From: Gnetum montanum
Lineage: Eukaryota > Streptophyta > Gnetopsida > Gnetales > Gnetaceae
Assembly (NCBI GenBank): GCA_015680685.1
Contig: MNCI01029508.1
Location: 124,759-157,707, forward strand
Direction: 5' to 3'
DNA: 32,949 nt
Shown: one piece after another, positions 9,927 to 18,548 of the stretch
Position numbering within the stretch: position 1 is the first letter of the stretch
Layout of the letters: the number at the start of each line of letters is the position of its first letter
Program-made: the position numbers and the translations under genes
The notes under the pieces: generated by a model
Told to the model about the DNA's origin: nothing
What the model saw: the letters and a program-made list of their open reading frames with translations, nothing else
The model's database searches: none

Positions 9927-12220
9927 ATAAGGCATCCTTACAATCTATCAACTTCTCATACAGAGCATACATGGCTACTACTTGCTATTCTAGTTCATTT
10001 TGTGCCTTCTTACTATTAACATGGCCAAGTTAGCATAATGGAGGTTAGCTAACCCAATGTAATCTTTCAATTCCTCAATCTACAGGTCTTTATTCTTCAC
10101 TTCCACTTGGTGGACATGGGTGTAACTATCCAAGATGGATTTCCAATCAAGATTTTGTGCTAATATGGAGTTAATTCTGGCCTTTGCCATCTAGATCTCT
10201 TTTTCACTGATCTATTTATACATGCCCACTTGATCACAAAAGTGTTCTTTGAGCCTTTCATGTTTCTTTGCCTCATTCTTCCATGCACTAATTTCAATAG
10301 CTAACTTTTGACAAATAAGGCATACCTCCTTCATTGAGAGGGTTCTATTTTCTTGTGCAAGGCTGCTCATGTCTTGGTTAACCTTCATCAGTTGCTCTCT
10401 TAATTGATGGATGCTAGTTAACCTAGCATTATTAGTAGTGAGCTATTTATTTTCCTCCTAGGCTACAGTGAGTACCTTAGTAGGTGCAAACATTTGTGCT
10501 TCAACTACTGAGGCATTTCACACCACTTTCTCCTTCTCAATTTCCATTTGTTTATTCTACTCCATTAGGTGATTCATCTAATCTATCCTAAATTATTTCA
10601 TCTAGTTAGGTGTAATGAATTAAGTTCGGTCTCTATGTTTGGCCCTCAAGGTTGTGAGTTCTTCTTGTAATTTCAAAATTTTAGCTTCTACATGCTCCAC
10701 CCTAGTCTCTTTCATGACCAGTTTACCTTTGGTAGCAATTAGTTATAAATGCACTACAGTGACATCACTTGGGATCTCAAAAAGTGTTTTCATCACTTCC
10801 CTAGTCTGTAGTAGTTGATTAAGCACATCTTCATGGTTAACTAGAGTCATTGAGATTTTGGCTAACATTTGAGCATCTCTGGCTTTAGTTAGATCTACTG
10901 GTGGTACAACATGTACATTGAAGGATTCTTTAATGTGATGAATGATCAGCTCTGCTACTCCTGCTACATCTTAGTGCTACATTACCACAATTGTGGCATC
11001 CTCTCTAGTTTTAACCATCACTTGGAACAATGTAGCATTCCTAGAGATCTATTGTGACCATTTTGTTAAGGAATCCTTATGATACACAAACTTCTTCTCG
11101 TATAGAGCTTACATGGTTGCTACTTACTATTCTAGTTTATTTTTGGGTCTTCTTGCTATCAACATGGCCAAGTTAGCATAATGGAGGTTAGCTAACCCCA
11201 TGTATTCTTTTAGGTTGTCAATTTGTAGATCTTTATTCTTTACTTCTACATGGTGGACATGGGTGTAACTATCCAAGATGGATTACCAATCTAGATTTTG
11301 TACTGATATGAAGTTGATTATGGCCTTTGCCATCTAGATCTCTTTTTCATTGATCTATTTGTACATGCCCACCTAATCAAGGAAATGTTCTTTGAGCCTT
11401 TCATGTTTCTTTACCTCATTCTATCATGCGTTAATTTCAATGGTTGACTTCTAATAGATAGCACATAGCTCCTCCATTGAGAGAGTTCTATTTTCTCATA
11501 TGAGGTGGCTCATGTCTTGGTTAATCCTCATCAGTTACTCTCTCAACTAATGAATGCTTTCTTCTAGGATGTTCCTTTACTTTTAAATGTTGATTAACCT
11601 AGTGTAATTAGCAGCAAGCTATTTTTTTTCCTCTTGGGTTGTGATGAATGCCTTAGCATGTGCATACATTTGTGCTTCAACTATTGAGGCATTTCACACC
11701 ACTTTCTCCTTCTCAATTGGCATTTGTTTATTCTACTCCATTAGGCAATTCATCTACTTTGTCCTGAATTGTTCTATCTGATTAGGTGTAATGAATTAAG
11801 TTGGGTCTCTATGTTCAACCCTCATGATCATGAGCTCCTCTTGTAATTTTAGAATTTTAGCTTTTGCATGCTCCACCCTATTCTTGATCATGACCAGTTT
11901 ACCTTTGGTAGTAATTAGGTGTAATTGCACTATAGTGACATCACTTGGGATGTCAAAAAGTGTTATCATCACTTACATAGTTTGCAATAGTTGATCAAGC
12001 ACATCTTCATGGTCAAAAGGAGTCATTGAGGTTTCGGCTAACATTTAAGCATCTCTGGCTCTAGTTAGATCTACTGGTGAAATATTCTTTAATGTGATCA
12101 ATGATCACCTTGGCTGCTACCATTGCATCTTGATTCTACATTATCACAATTGTAGCTCCCTCTCCAATATTAAGTGTCACTTGGAATGATGTAGTTCCCA
12201 AAGATCTATTGTGATCATTA
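9927..12220. repeat. Tandem duplication of ~1.15 kb within M ORF2
   Basis: Copy a is 9927-11062 and copy b is 11063-12220. Paired anchors include 'catggccaagttagcataa' at 10018 and 11161, 'tggacatgggtgtaactat' in both copies, and 'gatctattgtga' at 11046 and 12203. The offset varies from about 1136 to 1157 because of small indels. Copies differ at many sites, so the duplication is not recent. The unit covers most of the coiled-coil part. Confidence 0.85.
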
Positions 12221-12406
12221 GGCCTCTTCTCTTAATTATAATGAGATATGTCCACTCACATAATCAACAAAAACTATGGATCATATGGCACTATCGATAA
12301 CTCTATAAAGGTTGGCTTCCTTGTTTGTTCCCCAACTAATAGTCTCTGCAATCTATTGCAGATGACTCATTGATGGTCTGTAATCTTGTGGTGGTGATGG
12401 TGGGAC

Positions 12407-12970
12407 TTGCTATTGCTACTGCTGCTCCTACTACTAGCCACTAGATCCTACTTATTATTGTTTTTTAATAGTCTGTGTGGTTTCCCTAGCATTGATCTGT
12501 TCCTCACCTTGATCTTTCCTCGGTGGTGCTGGTTTGAGCAATTCATCATACGAAGTGTTATGGGCCCTCCTGGGAGTGTAATTGGTGTATCCTAAGATTC
12601 CATCATATTTGCATAGCTTCATGATAAGGCAAGGAAATGGAAGTCTTAGCTTGCCTGCCTTCTTTTCTTAAAATTGTCTCTAGATCTCCATAAAGTAAAT
12701 TTCTATGTTATTGGTGTTGTATTTCCCCATTAGGATCACAGTTCCTCTAGCCTCATAAGTAGCTAATCTATTTAATTCCTTTATTGGAAATAAGTGATAG
12801 GTGTCAATTTTCAAATAGATTCTTTCCTCCAGAGTTAGTTTATTATATCCCTTATCTTCCTTGCCATATGCCCATTTTAGCCAGAGTTTCTTCGTTTTAG
12901 CATCTAGTCTAGTGGACAAGTATGCTACCTTTGCCCCTTCATTAGGTACGTTGAGAGCTTTGGCTATCAC
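12407..12970 (-). other. M ORF2 globular-domain segment (detail)
   Basis: The best-preserved open part of M ORF2 is 12970-12680, 96 codons read on the minus strand. It continues downstream with decayed sequence to about 12400, where the P/Q-rich linker lies. The plus-strand ORFs over this stretch (12407-12595, 12861-13130) are antisense shadows; the Leu run of the first is a CTN run opposite a Gln/Ser-rich linker. Confidence 0.55.
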
Positions 12971-13012
12971 CTTGACTGAGTACGAGACTAAGACTCCTTC
13001 AATTTTAATTGT

Positions 13013-13017
13013 AGTGC
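13013..13017. repeat. Target-site duplication of element BC, left copy (AGTGC)
   Basis: AGTGC directly before TGATGAGT of LTR B. It is identical to 22358-22362 directly after LTR C. Joining the flanks restores homology of M ORF2 to E1 and BC. Confidence 0.93.
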
Positions 13018-13835
13018 TGATGAGTCATCCTTCTTTGGCCCCAATGTCAGATACCCGATGTCACCTCATCTGGATCTCGCCTATAAATATGGTGCTAGGG
13101 TACTCAGATAAGGGAGGTAGTAAGTGGTAGATAGTCAGTATATAGTTCTAGTTTTTAGTTTCTTCTTTCAAAGTCAATTATTCCTAGTGCATGCCCATAG
13201 TGTAATGCTTGTAATCATACAACACCTTTGTTCAAGTGTGATGTACTTAGACACATTACATGACTGGCAATAAAGATCGAGATTACTTTCATCATCGCAA
13301 CATCCACTTAGATTATTGTTGCTTTAATTATTTAATGCTCTCTTTAGTTAAACATTTTCATTTATTATTATTTACTATTCTTGTTATTAAGTGGAATGCA
13401 TATGCCTTAATGACAATCATTTAAGTGTAAATACTTGGTAGTCTAGACGTGTATCATTTAGCATAACTAGTGACATACATGTGGCAAGACCAGAAGTAAT
13501 TCCACAAAGTCCAAGACATGTATAGATGGTTAAGAGCAAATACCATCACCTATAGGCTAGTTTAGACTTTTTTTTCCATTATTTATTAGTTAATCAATTT
13601 ATCCCTTTATCACCATTAGGAGTAGCATAGAATTAGGAACAACAACATATGCCTTACTTTGGACTAAACCATATGTGCCAAAGCTACCACTAGTCCAAGT
13701 GGGAAGATAGAGAACAATGATCAAAGCATAACAATCTTGGTGGCACAACTAGTTCCATCCATGTAATTTGACTACATTGTGCATGAACGCTTGTAATTTG
13801 TATGGTTGAATGTAGCGGTACCTCATCGCTCATCA
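13018..13835 (+). repeat. 5' LTR of element BC (LTR B)
   Basis: 818 bp, TGATGAGT...GCTCATCA. TATA box CTATAAATATG at 13081-13091; AATAAA at 13269-13274. It is colinear with LTR C except for about 56 bp missing from the U3 microrepeat zone, which accounts exactly for 818 versus 874. By eye the pair differs at roughly one base in eight to ten, implying an old insertion. Confidence 0.9.
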
Positions 13836-13836
13836 T

Positions 13837-13854
13837 TGGTATTGTTGCCGGGGA
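13837..13854 (+). promoter_or_regulatory. Element BC primer-binding site (tRNA-Asp type)
   Basis: TGGTATTGTTGCCGGGGA, one base after the LTR. Compared with TGGCGCCGTTGCCGGGGA (complement of plant tRNA-Asp) it differs at four places, all transitions. tRNA-Asp priming is typical of Athila/Tat/Ogre-type elements. Confidence 0.85.
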
Positions 13855-13961
13855 TGGTGCTAATTATCTAGATTAGTTATATTATACACAATCACTGTAA
13901 AAGGTATTAATGATATATCTTTTAGAAACTCTTAGCTCACACACACCATAAATCAAGAACA
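13855..13961 (+). other. BC 5' leader
   Basis: AT-rich untranslated sequence between the PBS and the gag ATG. No other structure is seen. Confidence 0.5.
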
Positions 13962-14457
13962 ATGTCTCTCTCACATGGAAGCAACTATGTGCTATATAGT
14001 AAACACATTCATTAGAGAACTAACGAGATATATGATGAAGAAGATTGGAGTGATCAACCTTATGCAAGGATTTCTTATGATCATGACCATCCTAATGACA
14101 CTCAAAGACTACATGCACCTAAGGTAGACAATCTTGGAGGAGATGATGTAGGTCCTAGACTAGGGGAGGCCTCAAGGCCTAAGGCTTCCTCAAAAACAAG
14201 AAACAATAAATCAAAGGACCCCAAAGAACACCATAGAAGCCATGGCAATACTTCCAGTCCTTCATCTTCCTCTTTCCTTTCAACGTCTAGTTCTAACGAA
14301 GATAAACATAGGTATAGAGATAAAGCTTCATCAAAGGCTCATACTAAAAACCAAAATCAACCCCACAAGAAAAGTCAAAGAAGTCACCATGGACATAGAA
14401 ATTTCCCTCACAATTTTTTTGATGATGATGATGAACCCTTTTTGGCCACAAGAGGCT

Positions 14458-14923
14458 AATGCATATCATAGAGGCAATTAAGATATCTTGTAGACATTGC
14501 AAAAAGAGTCGTCTACCTAAGCTTGACATGAATAATATTCCAAAATTTGTAGGAGCCTATGATTTAGATCTGTGACATAATTTACAAGCCTTCCATGATG
14601 CCTATGTGTTCTACAACATGGAAAGTGAGTGGAAAAAGCTTAAGCTCTTTCCTAGGACACTAATTAATAGAGCCAAAGTGTGGTATAGAGCATGCATATC
14701 ACATAGGTAGTTAAGATATCTCGATGACATTGCAAAAAGAGTCGTCTACTTAAGCTTGACATGAATAATATTCCAAAATTTGAAGGAGGCTATGATTCAA
14801 ATCTACGAGATCATTTACAAGCCTTCCATGATGCCTGTGTGTTCTACAACATGGACAGTGAGTGGAAAAAGCTTAAGCTATTTCCTAGGATACTAATTAA
14901 TAGAGTTGAAGTGTGGTATAGTT
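14458..14923 (+). repeat. 233-bp tandem duplication within BC gag
   Basis: 14458-14690 is repeated as 14691-14923, e.g. 'catgaataatattccaaaat' at 14527 and 14760, an offset of exactly 233. Because 233 is not a multiple of three, the two copies are in different frames. Copy two is the one in frame with the downstream gag core. Confidence 0.92.
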
Positions 14924-15627
14924 CACTGAGACCAAATTCAATATGATGATGATCTACAATGCTAGAACTTTTTAGTAAGAAATACCAAACCTATGCAAGA
15001 GTGTCCAATTTGAGGAGATAGATCCAAGAGTGGAATCAAGAACAACATGAATCCTTAGACATGACCTTAGATAGATATTATGACTCACTAAATAGATGCC
15101 TAGGCCATGGTTTCTTCAAGGAGGAGAAAATTTTCCATATCATAGATACAATTTTTAATGAAACAAGGATGACCCTTGGGATTTATGCCCCAGGGCAATT
15201 ATACGAGCTCCAAGCCCATCAAGTCAAAGAGCTAATAGAGCATGTGGCAAAAGAAGAAGAGGAGATGTACAAGTGGGAGAATGTCAAGAAACATCAATGG
15301 GACCCAACTCTTCAATCGAAGTAGGTCCAAATTTATGGTAAGGAGAATGAAACTACCTTTAATAAGGTGATTCTGCAATAGACTTTGCCGATAAAGGAGT
15401 CTATTTATGATCTCAAAGCAAATCTTAATAGGATGTCCAAATGCATAAATGAAAACATCACAAACATTCTTGAGATGGTCACAAAGAAGGTCATGCAAAA
15501 CATGCCAGGTGATCACAATAAACAGAGGACACAGAACCAAGAAACAGTTAGGAACACTTTTCGATAGGCAAGAAAAGTGGCTAACAAAAGTGAGGCCAAA
15601 AACTCCACCACAAACAAAGATAATGAA

Positions 15628-15666
15628 TGCGACCTATGCATATATGACCACCCAAGTGGCCAATGC
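15628..15666 (+). other. BC gag zinc-knuckle-like Cys-His cluster
   Basis: Reads CDLCIYDHPSGQC: C-x2-C-x3-H-x4-C, one residue shorter than the retroviral C-x2-C-x4-H-x4-C knuckle. P has CDICQYEHPNGC at the same place; M has CTMCQYEDPKRCC with H changed to D. It probably serves RNA binding (inference). Confidence 0.6.
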
Positions 15667-16640
15667 CTCATATTGTTGCATCTATAGGAGTATTGGGTAA
15701 GTGCCTTAAATCCAAAATTTGTGCAAAAGCACATGGCTGGAAGACTTCCTCTCCCACAAGGTAATTTTAGATAGTCCCATAATCGATTAAACCATCTTAG
15801 GAGGACTTATTACTAGCCTCAACATTAGCATCAACTGTAGTGTCAACAACCACAATCATGGGGGCAGCCACCACCAAATCAACCATACCCATCAAAACCT
15901 CATGAATATTATGTTCAACACCCTATTTCTCCAACTAGTTTTGCATCCTCTACTTCTAATCGCCACTACCACTCTCCCGAGTACCATCAATACATGACAT
16001 CCCTAGAAGGATCACCATCTTGCACCTATTACTATTCAACCTACCATTGATATTCTCATCATTCACCTCCTTATATGCCATCATTAGCAACTTAGAAAGT
16101 TCTAGCATCCCAATATCAACAAACAAGTGCCACTTGTGCTACAACTAGGCATAGACATGCTAATGCTAGTGGGTCCCAACTGCAATGCTAGAAACATCCC
16201 TTCTAGAGGAAAGGTCTTAAGCTAAAGAAAACCATGCATGGACTCACTACACCCCTATGCCAGTGTAAGGCCAACCTGGTGCACCACCTTCATTACCTCA
16301 ACCAACATTCTTTGACCATACATAAAGTCCACCATCCATTAGTCCTCCAATCCCACATCAAACTAATGAATTTACAAGCATGGGAAGAAAAATAAATCCA
16401 TGCATACCACCTCATAAGCAAGGGTGTAATCATGGGCTAGTCATCCATAATGTTAACACACCTCATATCCTAACCCACCACATGTATACCAATCAGGTGT
16501 GTGACCAACAATTTCTCTACTTAGCCACCACACCACCAATAGGCACCTAGTGGTCGAGGCATGCAAGGTTCCCAACATTTCATACATGCATGGATTCTAT
16601 TCATCCACTTATTAATCCTAGCCATAGCTAAATTTTTAGT

Positions 16641-16790
16641 TGTGGTGGTTCTCCCTCATTCTATCTTTAGGATTTTTAGGTGCTTTTCATCTTTTTGTTT
16701 TCCAATTTTTTGTCATTTCCCTATTTCTTGATCTAGCTTTTCCTATTCCTCTAGTTGTTGTTTTGATTTTCTTTTGTAATCTCACTTGTG
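16641..16790 (+). other. Pyrimidine-rich tract between gag and the non-coding block (BC)
   Basis: Very T/C-rich plus strand ('cttttcatctttttgtttt', 'gttgttttgattttctttt') after the gag tail. M has an equivalent, purine-rich on the plus strand, at 24721-25060. No coding content. Confidence 0.6.
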
Positions 16791-17979
16791 AATAAAATAA
16801 TCATGTTGCCCAATGAGGTGAGGTTTTCTCTATGTTGCCGACTCATAAGGGATTAATTATTTGTACATTGAGACCACAACATCCATCCACCCATTCCATT
16901 AATAAGAGGTTCTTACTTTGGTCATAATGGTAATCTTTTTCATCATCTAACTTAACAATAATTCTATAATCATTGTGTCTAGATAGAAGAGTGTAGAATG
17001 AAGGCAAAGTGTAAACGGTGTGACATCAAGGGGATTTTTGGATTCTCTTTGGCTACTTCTATATGCTTTATCATGTTGCTGAGGTTGTAACCATATCCTT
17101 GTAGATCTAACAAAAAATGGGAGTAAGAGTAACTTAAAACGACACTGAATAAAATTCTGTGGGTTCCACTAGAAAGACATGTACCCATGCCTAAAGGTTG
17201 GTAGCTTCATATACCCATAAAAAAAACCAATAAGTGTTCCTTACTACTGCTCCTCCCTTGGACAAAATGCCAAGTCATGTTATTCTTCGTGACTTTAATA
17301 GTCCTATGATTGTTTGTTGATAGGATGAAACGATGCAGTGTCATTGAAATGTGGTATGGACTTGATTTGAATCTTATATAGATGGACACATGGTTATTTA
17401 ACCATTAATAACACACAAGATTTCATTTTGAACATGGTATGATACCTCATGTCCCGATTTTTACGATCCCTTCTACAGTCCATTTCATCTCATTGTTCGG
17501 ATGTTCATAACTTGTGGTTTTGTGTAACATAGAGCCATTATCTCAATTTAGTGGTTTTAACATGTGTGTTTTGTTTTACAGGTATGCATTGCATTTAACT
17601 CCTTTAGTGCCTATGAACATTATAGGTGTGGTTACACAAGAGCATCATACGCTAAAAACTGCTTTGGGGAGGATCCACTTGCGCAACTTTTGTGACTTAT
17701 ACTTGTTTCACCTAACCACACTATTTTTGACCTTCCAAGTTCTCAAACGGATATATTTTCTTGTTTCCATTATTATGAATGTAATTTGTCTCACAATCAT
17801 GCTTTCAATGCCTTTTTTCTTGTTCATTCTCTTACTTTTCACCTCGATGACTTCACCCTATCATACTTTCGATGCATCCAATTAATTTTTTACTTACCCA
17901 AGATACTAAACTTTACTTTAACCATTCCAACCAATCCTATAGCTGCAATTTTGATGTTCATTGACGCCATAAAATCAAA
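16791..17979 (+). other. BC non-coding block Y
   Basis: Homologous to the minus strand of M from ~24720 to ~23410. Anchors are 'cataagggattaattattt' (M: 'cataagggactgattattt'), 'ggatgttcataacttgtgg' and 'acaggtatgcatt'. Stops are frequent in all frames. The longest open stretch (17514-17885) is hydrophobic and its frame is not kept open in M, so I treat the block as untranslated. A splice-acceptor-like site (TTTTGTTTTACAG|GT) lies at 17569-17583. The function is unknown; conservation between two elements suggests a cis role or simple common descent. Confidence 0.6.
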
Positions 17980-18040
17980 ATTTTTGGACCTCAACGTTGT
18001 GTACTTGACATCAAGTTTGAAAAGCACTATAAATATGATC
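17980..18040 (+). promoter_or_regulatory. BC internal U3-like promoter module
   Basis: 'ttgtgtacttgacat' (17997-18011) is identical to 21541-21555 in the U3 of LTR C. CTATAAATATG (18027-18037) is identical to the TATA region of LTR B (13081-13091). The order and rough spacing match U3, but there is no full LTR around them. M has its own version at 23400-23321 on the minus strand. It may drive a subgenomic RNA for ORF2 starting about 0.5 kb downstream (inference). Confidence 0.6.
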
Positions 18041-18548
18041 CCCATGATACTCTTAACCTTATTTCTATCATTTGCTACAAGGGGAGTTGTTGCATTTTTT
18101 TTCTTGCAACTTAGAGCTTTGCACCTCCATCTTCCACATGCAATATCTAGCTCTTTAACACTCCAATTTTCATGTTTTTTGAATCTATCTGAACCTGGAG
18201 TGTTCAACTTAGTTGGTGGGGGNNNNNNNNNNNNNNNNNNNNNNNNNNNNNNNNNNNNNNNNNNNNNNNNNNNNNNNNNNNNNNNNNNNNNNNNNNNNNN
18301 NNNNNNNNNNNNNNNNNNNNNNNNNNNNNNNNNNNNNNNNNNNNNNNNNNNNNNNNNNNNNNNNNNNNNTCGTTGCAAGGGTCGTAGAAAGAAATAGATA
18401 CTTTTTGGGGGATTTTTCTTGAAAATTTTCCTAACCCTTCAATCATATACATTATGAGCTTAATGAACTAAGGTTATGAGTAAAGGTATAAATTGATTAA
18501 CAATAACAAACATAACCTTAGTAACACTTGGGTGTTGCTTGCTTACAA
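18041..18548 (+). other. BC leader of ORF2, with gap
   Basis: Non-coding sequence between the internal TATA box and the ORF2 ATG. It carries the G-rich tract GGTGGGGG (ending 18222) preceded by 'gagtgttcaacttagt', as in E1 (144-166) and M (minus, ~23190-23160). 147 N follow the G run. After the gap, 'aaggtataaatt' and 'cataaccttagtaacac' again match E1. Confidence 0.65.
18223..18369. other. Assembly gap (147 N)
   Basis: A run of N starting right after a G run. ORFs that cross it are artefacts. Confidence 0.99.

Larger units (their letters stand above)
9555..13017 (-). pseudogene. Element M ORF2, 3' portion (split by BC, internally duplicated)
   Basis: Homolog of E1 ORF2 on the minus strand. 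The N-terminal globular block is open at 12970-12680 (KALNVPNEGAKVAYLSTR, EERIYLKIDTYHLFPIKELN, YEARGTVILMGK), matching E1 893-1210 and BC 18839-19135. The coiled-coil part then follows down to a conserved end (PPPPRTT, TAA at 9557-9555). The frame is interrupted by stops and indels. A segment of about 1.15 kb is present twice (9927-11062 and 11063-12220). The first ~140 codons lie at 22777-22358, beyond the BC insertion. Adding both parts and removing one duplicate gives about 2.7 kb, the same length as in E1 and BC. Confidence 0.75.
13962..16640 (+). pseudogene. Element BC gag polyprotein, decayed
   Basis: ATG 13962 (MSLSHGSNYV) opens a frame with a single early stop. It runs through an acidic segment and an S/K/H-rich low-complexity segment (SSPSSSSFLSTSSS, SQRSHHGHRN) to FDDDDEPFLATRG and a TAA at 14457. 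After a frameshift comes the capsid-like core: DMNNIPKFEGGYDSN, LQAFHDACVFYNM, EWKKLKLFPRILINR and VWYSSL (14758-14946), then ELFSKKYQTYARVSNL, LDRYYDSLNRC and KELIEHVAKEEEEMY (to ~15270). This matches the retrotransposon gag domain (W-x-x-L-K-x-F-P...L-I/x-R-A-x-x-W-Y). The same frame carries a Cys-His cluster at 15628-15666 and then a P/Q/H/Y-rich tail to about 16640. The start of the core is duplicated (233 bp). Gag would form the particle; no protease follows. Confidence 0.75.

Noticed and set aside
9927-12220. Possible array of CRISPR-like or satellite repeats
   Set aside because: There are only two long copies, both with ORF2 homology. It is a segmental duplication within one gene.
12407-12595. 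Leucine-rich plus-strand ORF, possible signal peptide
   Set aside because: Antisense to the Gln/Ser-rich linker of M ORF2; the Leu run comes from a trinucleotide-like run.
14242-14481. Plus-strand ORF of 79 codons and an antisense ORF at 14344-14529
   Set aside because: The BC gag frame from ATG 13962 runs through the same bases in another register with the expected S/K/H-rich composition.
17514-18397. Hydrophobic ORFs in block Y (17514-17885, 17786-18397), possible membrane protein
   Set aside because: T-rich DNA gives F/L-rich translations in any frame. The frame is broken in the M counterpart, and the second ORF gains length only by crossing the N gap.
18204-18452. ORFs across the assembly gap on both strands
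   Set aside because: They consist mainly of N and have no supported sequence.
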